Below, in pieces: positions 9,728 to 20,598 of a DNA stretch of 64,000 nt. The stretch is from Plotosus lineatus. Lineage: Eukaryota; Chordata; Actinopteri; Siluriformes; Plotosidae. The first letter of the stretch is position 1. Every line of letters starts with the position of its first letter. Where the stretch lies: positions 17,946,782 through 18,010,781 of the forward strand of contig CM045745.1 in the NCBI GenBank assembly GCA_024760905.1. Reading direction: 5' to 3'. The notes beneath the pieces are model-generated. The model was not told the origin of the DNA. It saw only the letters and a list, made by a program, of their open reading frames with translations, and ran no database searches. The position numbers and the translations under genes were made by a program.

Positions 9728-10245
9728 GACACCTTGAACATCAATTGCAACCCCGTGGGAACGTCATTTGCGACAAAAAACGACACCCCCTCAACGTACG
9801 GGCAAAACGGCAATTGCAACGAAAAAATGACGTCCCCGCGACATTCATCGTGAACATCAAGTGCGACTCTGTGGTGACGTCCCCGCGACGTTCATCTTGA
9901 ACGTCAATTGCAACGCAAAGGTGATGTCCCCGTGATGTTCATCTTGAACGTTAATTGCGATGCAAAAATGACGTCACCGCGACGTTCATCTTGAACGCCA
10001 ATGGCGACGCAGAAATGACGTCACCGCGACGTTCATCTTGAAAGTCAATTGCGACCCCGTGGCACCGTCACTGCGACGTTCATCTTGGACGTCAATTGTG
10101 ACGCAAGAATGACGTCACCACGACGTTCATTTTGAACGTCAATTTCAACGGAAAAATGACGTCCCCGCGACGTTCACCGTGAACATCAATTGCGACCCTT
10201 CGGCGACGTCCCCGCAACGTTCATCTTGAACGTCAATTGCCTCCT
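9728..10245. repeat. CpG-rich 47-bp minisatellite with palindromic units
   Basis: The TTC of the core word GACGTTCATCTTGAACGTC falls at 9844, 9891, 9938, 9985, 10032, 10079, 10126, 10173 and 10220, an exact 47-bp spacing for nine units, with about two degenerate units upstream. The core is a perfect inverted repeat (GACGTTCA, 3-nt spacer, TGAACGTC). Three units also carry the palindrome TGACGTCA, identical to the consensus CRE/ATF site (9969, 10016, 10110). CpG density is strikingly high for this AT-rich window. The array runs into a family-C TIR end at 10246-10478. Confidence 0.93.
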
Positions 10246-10478
10246 ATCCAATGTGAGGTCAGCGGGCCGGGATGTTGGGAGACAGTCAATGGAGAGCAAC
10301 TTGTGCATTGCTTGACTATTTGAATGGTGCGTTTGAATGTTTGAATGGCGCATTTGAATGGCACGTTTGAATGATTGAATGGCGTGTTTGGCGCATTTCG
10401 TAAGGAGAACTTATTTCGTATACAGAGAAATCTGGATTTTTTTGTTTGCTGGGACTATCGTAAGGTGAGGTACCACTG
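10246..10478 (+). mobile_element. Right end of a Tigger-like element, family C
   Basis: The segment from GCGGGCCGGGATGTTGGGAG through repeated GTTTGAATG words to TCGTAAGGTGAGGTACCACTG matches the right part of the element at 34318-35226. It ends at a TA (10479-10480). No left terminus was found upstream; the minisatellite occupies the expected interior. Confidence 0.65.
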
Positions 10479-10480
10479 TA

Positions 10481-11225
10481 TTTTATTATCAATACGTTTA
10501 TGCGGTATTTAGCATAAAACTAATATACGACAGTTACACAAAGCAAGTAGGCTGCATGCATGCATCAATCCATGCAGAGTGACTGTTTTCAAACCCTTTG
10601 AACTTTTCATTCAGGTACCTACATATATTGTAATTAGTTTGTAAATAATCTTTGAACTATTTTCTAAAGAAGCTAAGCACTCCTTAAATGGGACTTAATT
10701 GGATCTAGCAGCAGCATATAATGCGAAATACATCTGATTCAAAAATAATAAATACACCTATAGAAACTAAAACAAACTTGCATAAAAATATGTCTATGTA
10801 AAGGGAGATCCATTAAAAATCAAAATATATAAGTTTGTCCCTCCACCAGCACATGGAGAAAAAACAGAAATATTCCTTGAAAAGACATTTTATATATATC
10901 TTTGCTACACTTTTCTTAAAGCTGTACAGGAAGATCTTTTAAAAAATTGATTTGATTTTTGTTTTTGTTTTGTTTTGTTTTTTGTTACATTATGGAAGTG
11001 TCATAAGTTTAGAATTCACAACAGGGAGCATTTACTTGGATTTACTACTGGACTTCCAAAGATAAGGAATGCATGATTTGAAATCAAGTGGTTAAGCTTG
11101 CTAGTTTGCCAGCATTTTGCTACTCAAACGGTGGCCTGAACTGAAATTATTGAATCTCAGCTGTAACACCATTCCATAATGGCTAATGGTCATTAAATCT
11201 CTCTGACTCTCTCGCCCCTAATATG
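10481..11225. other. Unassigned AT-rich sequence
   Basis: Nothing was identified. At about 11238 a word (CAGGGATGTCCAATCTTGTC) resembles the start of a common fish dispersed repeat, but no further structure supports an annotation. Confidence 0.35.
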
Positions 11226-11479
11226 TACTGCACACCAGGGATGTCCAATCTTGTCCACAAAGTGCCAGTGTGGGCGTACTTTTGCACTTCAACTAAGCAG
11301 TAACTAGATCTTCCACCTGTTTCAATCATTGGTCTGAAAGAAAGACTTGACTACTCATCAATGTTTAAATTTTGAAGCCTGGTGGCAGCAATCCGCTGAC
11401 AGTTGGATGACAAGCTGAACAGGGGGACGAACCCTGTTGAAATCAAAAATAAGTTCATGAGCCATCTCTCTTTCCTAAA

Positions 11480-11860
11480 GATCATTTGTTTCTATTTTCC
11501 ATTTCTCAGAATATTCACCATCTGCAGTATGATGACCTACATAATCTATGCATTGTTTCCAGCACCTTGTTTTATGATGTACTGTGTTGGAGTGCAGAAA
11601 TCACGAATAAGGATACCAAGCAAATGAACAAAATCATGAATAGAACCCAGCTGGAGTACTGCAATGGTGTCCTGTGTGATCTGTCCAGCAAAGTCAGTGG
11701 AAAAACTGTAGTATGTGTATAATCCAGCCACCAGATTTCTCACCTGTATCATGGACTTCCAGCACTTCACTCCCATTCTTATGCACCCTTATCTTATGAT
11801 AAAATCCTCCTCACCTAAAGATTCCTTCATGCCCTTGACCCCAGTATTTATTAGACCTTC
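11480..11860 (+). pseudogene. Possible LINE reverse-transcriptase C-terminal remnant
   Basis: The open frame 11486-11722 contains YDVLCWSAEITNKDTKQMNK and then QLEYCNGVLCDLSSK. The first resembles a Trp/Asn-rich segment near the C-terminus of Rex1/CR1-type ORF2 proteins. The second resembles the L-D-Y-C-N-x-L-L-x-G-L-P segment of L2-type ORF2. The mixture may mean two fused relics or chance. No motif A-C is present and stops follow immediately. Confidence 0.3.
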
Positions 11861-12206
11861 TTCTCCCCTACAACCAAGTGAGAAGTGATTGCTCTTTATT
11901 CCCAACAGCACACTTCAGTCCTATCGATAAAGATCCCCAAGTAAAGCTATCACTGCTGTTTGGAACGCACTCACAATCTTAAATCTCATGTATTCATGAA
12001 GGCTTTTGATACGTATTTTATCCATATTTTATGTCTTTGGTGTGTGGCCAAAGCACAGAGAAAACAAGCAAACTCAGACCCAAATACAGACCCGATACCT
12101 TCTTAAACTGACACGTGAGTGTGAACCACTACTCCACCTTTGTTCCCTTATTGGCTTAATAATGATTGCTTTTAATAATGATTTATCATAACTTAAACCT
12201 TAACTT

Positions 12207-12459
12207 CCCCAGTGGAGCTAACTGGGTTATCAAAGGCTGGCCATGTCTCTCACTGTCTATGGTGTGAGGCATGTAAAAGAACCATTGCTGACTTTCGACA
12301 AGAGTAGGCTGCAAAGCCGTCGGTGTGTTTCCGCCCTGTGATGGCCTGGCAAGCTATCCAGGGTGTACTCTGCCCTCGCCCGAAGTTGGCTAAGATAGGC
12401 GTCAGCCTCGCCGCGACCATAATTAGGATTAAGCGGTTACAGAAAATGATGATGATGAA
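12207..12459 (+). mobile_element. SINE-1, head-truncated, tail type i
   Basis: It starts at CCAGTGGAGCTAACTGGG in the body, retains the CTCTCACTGTCTATGGTGTG block and the GATGGCCTGGCAAGC tail, and ends with AATTAGGATTAAGCGGTTAC and a short GAT repeat. The tRNA-like head is absent. Confidence 0.85.
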
Positions 12460-13530
12460 CTAAACCTAAATTAGTATGTTAAGTTGATGGTGTTGATTTT
12501 TATCTATACATTTTTACTGGACTATAAACTTGTTCTATTTGTTTTCACTTCTTTAATTATCCTAATTCTACATCTCTGTAAATAATTTAAACACATTAAT
12601 AAATTATGTTATCATTTCTAATTCTGGTTATGTACTACTCAGGTAGTAAAGAAACATTATGGAACATTGCTGCAAGAAAGATAAACATTATTTGACATGT
12701 TTTTAGTGATGGGATTGCAGGTATGTATATGGTAAGGAGAGCGGACAATTTTAATAAAGGTTCTCAAACCTTTAAATTAACCAACCATTGTGATCAATAA
12801 CCACAAGTAAACTCATCATCTGTGCTAATATACTCAGCACCCTACACTAGAATAGTAAACTAACAATATTATTTCTCTTTTTCACACTTTTAATAAGAAG
12901 TGCAGGAGAGGCAGAAGCTCCAAGAGTTACTTACACTTAGTTAGCATTACTCCCGCTCCCTCCTCTGCTATTCCAGATCCTGGCTTCTGTTTATCTTGGG
13001 GCATTGTTTTATTACCTTCAAAACTGTGCAGGGGATATGTGTGATGGTGTTGCTTAGCAACAAGAGCAGAAATGATGAGCTGCTGGATTTGCGTTGAGAA
13101 AGGAAGAGTGAGGAGAGAGTGAGTAAGGGGACAGAATCAAATGAATGGAAGTATATAACAGCTTTTAAAACAATTAATGTAATTTTGGCGGATTTTAGTG
13201 TCATAATCAAACATTCCCTCATCATTACCTTTAATTAAAAGTGGCATCAAATTGATAAGTATCTATGGAAACAGTAGGTATTGACTAACGAGACTTTTAT
13301 TTGATTTTTTTTTGTTTTAAACACAAAAGAATAGAGTTTTGGAGAACACCGTTTAAAATACAAAATACCTGTGTCCTTCTCTTTTACAATGCACTTTGAC
13401 TCGCAGAACAAGTAGCTTCTTTTGGTTCATGCAACTGGATGCCAGTTCCTAAAATGTGCAGAAAACTATGCAGGCACCATGGAGAAAAACACAGCTGAGC
13501 CTCATTAAGATTTTAATAATACTGTGTATA
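12460..13530. other. Unassigned AT-rich sequence
   Basis: I see no identifiable element or coding pattern here. Translations lack family motifs. Confidence 0.4.
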
Positions 13531-13536
13531 TAAAGG

Positions 13537-13538
<2 letters not shown>

Positions 13539-13581
<43 letters not shown>

Positions 13582-13583
13582 TG
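13539..13583. repeat. (GT)n microsatellite
   Basis: A GT run of about 40 bp ends in GCGCGTGTGC. Confidence 0.97.
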
Positions 13584-13785
13584 TGCTCTCATTTGGGGCA
13601 GTACTGTACAAAGTTGCAATATCTGCCTCAGTTGCTTAATCTGCATTTCTGTGTCCTTATTTCTTTATCTATTGTCTGTCTGTTGTTTTATAGTTTTGGG
13701 GCATTGTCTCTGACTATATCAGACTGATTTTGAACTATGTGCTGGATAGTGTGTAATACTAAATTTAATAAAGATGTACATTCTA

Positions 13786-14131
13786 GGGTAGTGGTGGCCT
13801 AGTGGTATTGGGCGCTGGATCACTGATCCTAAGGTTGGGGGTTCAAGTCCCACTCTCCACAAGGTTGTCACTGTCCCCCCTGTGCACTTAACTGGGTTAT
13901 CAAAGTCGGGCATGTCTCTCACTGTCTATGGTGTGAGGCATTTAAAAGAACCATTGCTGACTTTCGACAAGTGTAGGCTGCAAAGCCGTTAGCGTGTTTC
14001 TGCCCTGCGATGGCCTGGCAAGCCGTACAGGGTGTACTCTGCCTTTGTCCGAAGTCGGCTGGGATGGGCGCCAGCCTCCCCGCAACCCTAATTAGGATTA
14101 AGTGGTTACAAATAATGATGATGATGATGAT
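13786..14131 (+). mobile_element. SINE-1, full length, tail type i
   Basis: The tRNA-like head (GGGTAGTGGTGGCCTAGTGG with B-box-like GGTTCAAGTCC), body and GATGGCCTGGCAAGC tail are all present. It ends in CCTAATTAGGATTAAGTGGT and an (ATG)n tail. No clear target-site duplication was found. Confidence 0.87.
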
Positions 14132-14134
14132 TTG

Positions 14135-14440
14135 AACCACTCATGAACCACATCATCATGGAGGGTCACATTCCTGCAGACTGGTACGAAAGTTATATTG
14201 TGAATTGCTACAAGGGTAAGGGCGACGCGCTCGAGAGAGGGAACTACAGAGGCCCAAAGCTACTTGACCAGACTATGAAAGTGCTGGAAAGAGTCTCAGA
14301 GAAGCTGATCAGAGAAACATCAACGAGAAGGAATTTGGGTTCATGCCTGGAAGAGGAATGATTGACGCCATCTTTATTGTACGCCAGCTTCAGGAAACGT
14401 GTGATTGGATGTTCATGCAGTTCTACAGCATGGTGAGGAG
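14135..14440 (+). pseudogene. Non-LTR retrotransposon reverse-transcriptase fragment (RTE-like)
   Basis: The frame reads EGHIPADWYESYIVNCYKGK, then GDALERGNYRGPKLLDQTMK, and after a frameshift FGFMPGRGMIDAIFIVRQLQ. This is the standard order of the RT fingers region in non-LTR elements: an IPxxW segment, NYR-G-x-K-L, then G-F-M-P-G-R-G-T-x-D-A-I-F. It corresponds to the region just before motif A. Catalytic motifs A and C are absent. The same family occurs, interrupted by other transposons, at 33830-38000. Confidence 0.65.
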
Positions 14441-14960
14441 TAGATGACAGGTAGCATTTGATCCTGAAATGCTAATCTGAAGTCATGGCCAGAGAAATTA
14501 CTTTAGCTATGTTGAGAATGGCATCTTGACAAGCCAGTAAACTCAGGATTCAAACCTAGCTGGTACTCTACCAGAACAGCCACATCATCTATCTGCTGCA
14601 AGTATATGGAACAAGATGAAACAGGCACTAAGTGCCTAAAGAGTTTCCTTAATAGAGACCAATAAGCCAACTCTGACTCGACTGTTCCTAATAAGGGCGC
14701 TGGCCAGTCAAGGTGAGGGGCTGGATTACCTTGAATATGTACTACTCTCCAGTTAGATTGGAGTACTCTGCAAGAAACTACTTGCATATTAGTAGAAAGT
14801 TGTGACAGGCCTCAGATTTTTTGCATACAGCTTCAAGAGAGCTTGGATCATCATAGACAATTCTGTCACAGGTGAAGGTGAGCAAGCCACTGGTGGTGTG
14901 TGGAAATGTGAGCCTCTCGCTGTTGGCACTTTTACTCCAGCTATGCCGAGTTAGGTACAT
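14441..14960. other. Unassigned sequence
   Basis: Nothing was recognised between the RT fragment and the dispersed repeat. Confidence 0.35.
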
Positions 14961-14964
14961 TCAT

Positions 14965-15270
14965 CTATCATTTTGTTGGGTGTTGAGAGAAGACACAGAA
15001 GCAGAAAAGAAAACTAGAATACAGCTATAAAAACAAATAGAAGCACTGAATAAATGTAAATAAAGGGCTCAAAAATCTCCAAACAGGCTCATGCAAAACA
15101 AGCAAATCACACTTAACTGAGGCAGATTTGCACATAATTTCCATGGAGCTGATGAATACAGAATCTGATAAAGCCCAGTAGCTCCAGTCCGAATACATGA
15201 GCCATTTGTGGTCTGGGTGAAACTTACAATGAAAGAGCCAACAGATAGACCTGTAATATAAAAGTGAACA
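14965..15270 (+). repeat. Unidentified dispersed repeat, copy 2
   Basis: This is the partner of the copy at 7530-7830, with the same ordered blocks (TTGTTGGGTGTTG, ACACTTAACTGAGGCAGATT, CTGATAAAGCCC, CTCCAGTCC). Substantial divergence and several indels suggest an old family. Confidence 0.55.
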
Positions 15271-15524
15271 GACATTGACCAGATCTCTAGATCAGGCTTG
15301 CTTAAATTAATATCTAAAATGTAAAAGAGCCAACAAACCTGGAAGGTTATTAAACAAGTATTCAATACAAAACAGTTGGTCTAATCAAGTGTAGGTGGAG
15401 GGGGAGTAAGAACCCAGGCTCAGAAATCCGGTGACCAAAACCACTGGAGATGACACACACAAACATACGGTTAGGTATGCTTACCAGTACAGTCGTTTAT
15501 TTTTCAACCAGCTACCCAGCTAAC

Positions 15525-15850
15525 ATGGTTACGCTGCAGCGACGTCGCCACAACATGGCAATGAAACATGGCAGACACGTCACTTTGTAGACTCCCCAAA
15601 ACGTTGCTGCAACGTCGCGAGCAACATCTGTGATGAACATGGCGGCGAACGCTGCTGCGACGCGGTGACATGGCAGTGACATTGCTGCGATGTTGCAGGC
15701 AACGTGGTAGCGACACTGCTGCGACTGGTGACGTGGCAGTGTCATTGCAAGCAACATAGTGGCGTGGCAGCGACGTTGCAAGCAATGTGGTGATGCGGCA
15801 GAGACGTCGCTGCGACGTGGTGACGTGGCAGAGACGTTGCTGCAACATTG
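15525..15850. repeat. CpG-rich degenerate 31-bp minisatellite
   Basis: Between about 15665 and 15850 the sequence divides into six units of 30-32 bp patterned on GTGACGTGGCAGAGACGTTG followed by CTGCAACATTG. Upstream to 15525 the same words (GCGACGTCGC, AACATGGC) continue without clean register. Like the 47-bp array at 9728-10245 it is rich in GACGT and CpG, although the units are not alignable end to end. Confidence 0.8.
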
Positions 15851-16950
15851 CAGGTGATGTCATCAAGAACTTTGCAAAAATGTTGTGAAGGATGCAGCAG
15901 ACACTTGTAACATTAAGAAATATTTTATTAACACATATTTTATTTACACAGAACATACAGTCGAAGGATCTGAGGATTGGGTAGCCCCAGCCCATATCCC
16001 TTACAAAATTTACAGTACACAAATTTAATTTATTTTTATTTAATTATTCATTATACAAATTGGATCCTTCGTCTGAGGTTCCATCCTTAGCACTTCCTGC
16101 AGTACTGGAGTTCACCTGGAAAAGAAAAAAAAAAAAAAGTAAAACGTATAGCAGATGTGGAAGTTAACTTTCCCTTGTGCCTAAAATAATTTTATACTGA
16201 CAAAAAAACAAAACAAACAAACAAACAAAAAAAAAGCTCAGAAGCAGGCCAAGTGCTAAGCTTTTATAATGTAAGTTTGCGGCAATACAGAACTGGGGCA
16301 ACACAATCAGCACAATAATACTGCACTGCTTAAACATGCACAAAAGTGTAATAAGAAGCAGACAGACTGCCCATGGTTAACTCATTAAGCATCCATGGTC
16401 AAAATAATTTTATGGACCAATGAAATTACAGTATAACGGGAACCACCTTCCTTTCGTGGTTCATGTTTTAAAGTTTTCCCAATGGCCTCGTCCACGTCCT
16501 GCTGTGGAGTCCCCGGATGGCAGAGTGTAATGGTTCCTGTTAGAGAAAGTGACACAATTATGTATCACAATTGTTATCTACAGCACTTTTCCTCATCTTA
16601 TGCCGAGTACAGTAGTTATATCAAAAGATAATATTATTAAACATTAAAGATATATTACAAAACTTCATTGTTTCTTGAAACACTTTGACACTACTGTATG
16701 AAACCTGGACTGGAACTCAGGGTGATGAAGATTTCTTCACAGTATATCAACCATTTGAACACATCTATTGTGTATGTGTATATAAATGTAAACCCCAGAT
16801 AATTCAGGAAAAATAAATGTAATTGTTATCAATACTTATTCAGAATTACTTGATACAGTTCCAATTATTGAAATGGTTTCTTCTGTTTTCGCCCTTTAAA
16901 ACTGTACAAGGACCACAAGCTTGCCGATCCCATCCACTCCCTGTAGTGCC
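15851..16950. other. Unassigned sequence
   Basis: No element was identified. A-rich tracts and one ACAAACAAACAAACAAAC run near 16208 are the only simple features. Confidence 0.35.
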
Positions 16951-16954
16951 TGGA

Positions 16955-17220
16955 GAAGTTTTAATATGTTAAAAAATAATTAAAAACATAGTTTTAATAT
17001 GTTAATAAAATATTTAAATGGTTTAATAAATAATTTTATTTTATTTTCAACACATACTTTTATCATTTTTAAAGGGTTTATGGGGTTTATCCAGTCCAAA
17101 GACTGGAGCTTTTTAACGAATTAGGCGTTTAACATGCATGATGCGACCGATACTTACGAAATGCACGTAATACGAAAAGGGCTCTGAAATGGATTAATTT
17201 CTTAAGTTGGGGGCCGACTG
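16955..17220 (-). mobile_element. Family-B Tigger-like element, terminal part, inverted
   Basis: Read on the minus strand it starts CAGTCGGCCCCCAACTTAAG next to a TA (17221-17222) and continues through the family-B left part, including AAACCCCATAAACCCTTTAA. The copy stops in an AT-rich stretch near 16955, so only one terminus is present. Confidence 0.7.
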
Positions 17221-17229
17221 TATATGTTT

Positions 17230-17345
17230 TTAGTTTTATTAGATAATGTTTCATTGCGTCTACTTGTGACTTGTGTTTTGACTCATCTGCAATTGTACCA
17301 GAAGCAATTTCCTCTTGGATCAATAAAATCTTTCTGATTGTGATT
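17230..17345 (+). mobile_element. Possible LINE 3' tail fragment
   Basis: The segment ending CAATTTCCTCTTGGATCAAT followed by AAAATCTTTCTG resembles the 'ATTTCC..GGGATCAATAAAG' 3' end typical of Rex1/CR1-like LINEs in fish. A similar end is at 47213-47246. There is no coding part. Confidence 0.35.
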
Positions 17346-17499
17346 AAACTTATCCTGTTTTTACGCTATTTTATTATTTCTTTATTTATTTTTAAAGTAG
17401 TGCTCCCACCTTTTTGGAATCTGATTTGCAGTTTCTCCTGATTTCAAGATACATTTTCTTTACAATATATTCATTCACCACTAGGGAAATATCCTTACT

Positions 17500-17834
17500 A
17501 CTTTTTCCCTTTATCAGGGGTCACAACCGTGAATGATTCGAACGTTTGATTTGGCATAAGTTTTTACATTGAATGCTGTTCCTGACACAACCCTTTAGCA
17601 AGGGACAGAAACACGCTGACAGCTTTGCAACTACTCTTTATGAAAGTCAGCAATGGTTCTTTTACATGCTTCTCACCATAGACAGTGAGACAAATGGCCA
17701 GCCTTTGATAACCCAGTTAGCAGTACTGGGGGGTGGGGGAGGGTTAGTGACAACCATGTGGAGAGTGGGACTCGAACCCCCAACCTTAGGATCAGTGATC
17801 CAGTGCCTTATACCACTAGACCACCACTGCCCCA
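17500..17834 (-). mobile_element. SINE-1 copy with RTE-type 3' tail (type ii), complete head
   Basis: On the minus strand a complete tRNA-like head (GGGGCAGTGGTGGTCTAGTG, B-box GGTTCGAGTCC) and body lead to the RTE-type tail: GGGTTGTGTCAGGAACAGCA, the CAAATCAAACGTTCGAATCA segment, and an end near CCTGATAAAGGG. The head differs little from type-i copies, so head and tail evolved as exchangeable modules. No TSD was evident. Confidence 0.78.
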
Positions 17835-17860
17835 GTAGACAAAGCCATAAAACATTACTA

Positions 17861-18604
17861 CAGTCAGCCCCCAATTTACAAAATTAATCCGTTCCAGAGC
17901 CCGTTTTGTATAGCGGGGATTTTGTAAGTAGGGGTAGCACCTTGCATGTTAAACACCTAATTCGATCCAAAGCTCCAGTCTTGTGACTGGATTAAACCCC
18001 ATAAACCCTTTAAAAATGATAAAAGTACACCAATTTTGCATGAAATATGTGTTAAAAGTAAAATATATATATATTTATTAAACCATTTAAACATTTTATT
18101 GCCATATTAAACCATTTTATTAACATATTTATTAATTAAACTATTATTAAACATTTTTTAACACACACACACCTCTCTCTCTCTCTCTCTCTCTCTTTTG
18201 CACGCGCGCTGCGGGCCACGCCCACAAGACGTGAATTCAAAGCTCATTCCCTGCTTGACAAACTCAACTTCAATTTGATTCCTTGAGGGATCGGAATTCC
18301 AGATGAGTTGAAATGCGCCCACATTTATTAAACATTTACTGACTTAAAACAACTAAAAAACTAAACTAAAATCTAAAGAATGAAGCTTCCTTCTGTCTCT
18401 ATCTGGGAGGCCAGCGGGGCGGGATGTTGAGAGACAGCCAATGGGAGAGCAACTCATGTGAAATTTTGATTGGTGCGTTTGCATGTTGAATTTCTTTTCA
18501 TAAGAGGGGGTTGTTTCGTATTTCAAGGGACGGAAACTCAAGAAAATGTTTTTCATAACCTGGGGATTTCGTACACAGGGGTCTTCGTAAGTTGGGGCCG
18601 ACTT
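17861..18604 (+). mobile_element. Tigger-like TIR element, family B
   Basis: The left end is CAGTCAGCCCCCAATTTACA after TA (17859-17860). The right end, reverse-complemented, reads AAGTCGGCCCCAACTTACGA before TA (18605-18606). Internal hallmarks are CCGTTCCAGAGCCC near the left end, an AC/CT block at 18160-18196, GGCCACGCCCACAAGACGTG and GCGGGGCGGGATGTTGAGAG. It has no coding capacity, so it is a non-autonomous element of the pogo/Tigger type by its TA target and terminal pattern. Confidence 0.75.
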
Positions 18605-18782
18605 TACTTTACATCCACATTTCACATCATTTTATTCTGACCACCATAATAAAAATACAGATTAGAACTGAGCAGGACCATCAACTGACCACTTTGTTTT
18701 AGTGAGTCACCACAGAGGATGAGGTCCTAATTTCACCCGCTTAAAAATACACTATTGCAAGAGACACTTGCAATATCAAGAG

Positions 18783-19040
18783 GCACTTAATCCTAATTAT
18801 GGTCATGGACAGGCTGTGGCCCATCTCAGCCAACACTGGGCAGTGGTGGGGTACACCTTGGACAGATCTCCAGGTCATCGCAGAACCAACACTCACACAA
18901 CCATTCACACATACAGTCACACCTTGGTGTAATTTGGAACAGCCAATTAGCCTACTATACACATTTTGGACTGTGGGAGGACACTGGAGTACCCTCCTAG
19001 TGCAAATCCCCATGTTCTCGATTGCTAACTGCAGCATTGT
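18783..19040 (-). mobile_element. V-SINE-like copy, diverged
   Basis: Read on the minus strand it contains GGTACTCCAGTGTCCTCCCA, ACAGTCCAAAATGTGTATAG and the 3' words of SINE tail type i (GCCACAGCCTGTCCATGACC, ATAATTAGGATTAAGTGCC). The central block matches the conserved V-SINE core seen better at 45163 and 47703. The tRNA-like head is not recognisable. Confidence 0.65.
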
Positions 19041-19874
19041 CATGATTTATTTATTGTAAATATATTATGTTTTTAATGTTTTATAGTAACAATGCCTACC
19101 ACTTGTCTGCTTTTTTTAACAGTGTACACTATGCCCTTGACTATTCGCGGTTTTGCACCCACGGTTTGAGTATTCGCTGACTGCAGAGCAGCCGGCATGT
19201 GATTCAAATTCAGCCAATGGCTGTCCTCCTTCCTCCTGATTGGTTGAGCTGATGTCCTGCCCCTTTTTCCTCATTCACGCACAAGTTGTCAATGAGCCTC
19301 TTTTTTTGTGGGTGTTTTAATTACCATTTAAGCTCTATACCACTCAAACGCTATGCGTCTTCTCTGGCTAAGCGATAGAAAACGCTGGATGTCTCTTCTG
19401 AAGAAATAAAACTTTCTCCTGAGAAACAACGGTTTTCTCTGAACTGTTGTAATAAAATCTTTTTCAATTATTATTCCAGTACAGTACCTAAGTTCAGGCT
19501 TGTGCGTGAGATTTTATGTTCTGTAGCATATTTAACAAACAATACCAAAAGGATAAACTTTTGGACTTACAGTAAACTTACGGTACTCTTCACGTCCTTT
19601 TACATTGAAGTTGGAGTGACGTCTCCAAGATGGCGCTGCCAAGAGGGCGACGTCACGGAGTTCTCAGAGTCAAATTGTTTCTTTGTTCGTTTTAATTTGT
19701 TTTATTTGTTGTTTTGTTTGTTCATGTTTTGCATTATGCTCGTCTACTACCGGTCGACTCTACTACAGCTATAAGATCGGAGTATCTTCGGGCGTATATA
19801 ACTCAGCAGAGCTAATATGCTATTAGCAATGCTAACATGCTATGGTACGCAGCTCAATGCGAGCCGCATCCCAG

Positions 19875-20147
19875 CTAGCAATAAGCCCATGTGAGAAGGG
19901 GCCGAACGATGACTCCGGCACTTGGGATTGCAGGGGATGAAGGCCGTATAGCAGGCTGGTATAATCGCCTTATCGGGTGTACTCTTCTCGAGCCATGTTT
20001 CACAGAAACACAGTCCTGTAGATCCCTCTGCCCTGCAATCTGAGCATGAAGCTCATCCATCTTGTTTCGCAGGGACTGAACATTTTCAAGCAGTATGGCC
20101 AGAAGTGCTAACCAAGCCTCTGAGAACGCTGCCTGGGCGGTTAGCAT
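19875..20147 (-). pseudogene. LINE ORF2 endonuclease N-terminus, fragment 1
   Basis: The minus-strand frame reads NVQSLRNKMDELHAQIAGQR. A +2 shift then gives GLCFCETWLEKSTPDKAIIP. This is the opening of an apurinic endonuclease domain in Rex1/CR1-type ORF2 proteins: N-V-x-S-L-x-N-K, then C-F-x-E-T-W-L carrying the catalytic Glu. The frame shift separates the two motifs and nothing of the later endonuclease or RT follows, so this is only the 5' tip of a LINE, caught inside the tandem and inverted structure. Confidence 0.65.
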
Positions 20148-20367
20148 GGAGCTCCCATAGCATAGCAGCTCACGATAGAAGTTCTCAGAGTCAAATTGTT
20201 TCTTTGTTTGTTTTAATTTGTTTTATTTGTTGTTTTATTTGTTCATGTTTTGCTCTATACTTGTCTACGACCAGTCAACTCTTACAGTTATAAGATTGGA
20301 GTATCTTTGGGTGTGTATAACTAAGCACGCTCAACTGGGCTTGTTAGCCAAGATGTAGCTAGCAGAG

Positions 20368-20598
20368 CTAATATGCTATTAGCAAAGCTAATATTCTACA
20401 AGAAGCCCAGGCGGGAAGGGGCCGAACGACGACTCCAGCGCTTGGGATTGCAGGGGATGAAGGCCATGTAGCCGGCTGCAGCAATTGCCTCCTCGGGTGT
20501 ACTCTCCTCGAGCCATGTTTCACAGAAACACAGTCCTGTAGATCCTTCTGCGCTGCAATCTGAGCATGAAGCTCGTCCATCTTATTTCTCATTTTCAT
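20368..20598 (-). pseudogene. LINE ORF2 endonuclease N-terminus, fragment 2 (tandem copy)
   Basis: This is the duplicate of the fragment at 19875-20147, offset by about 520 bp. It keeps RNKMDELHAQIAAQKDLQDC and the same downstream Pro-rich reading. The N-V-x-S-L start is replaced by divergent sequence. The two fragments have the same lesion before the E-T-W-L motif, so they share a broken ancestor or one copied the other. Confidence 0.6.

Noticed and set aside
9728..10245. CRISPR-like array because of the regular palindromic repeats
   Set aside because: Units are contiguous 47-bp tandem repeats without unique spacers, in eukaryotic DNA. It is a minisatellite.
15504..16022. 172-residue minus-strand ORF rich in Arg/His
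   Set aside because: Most of it is translation of the 31-bp CpG-rich minisatellite. It has no recognisable domain.
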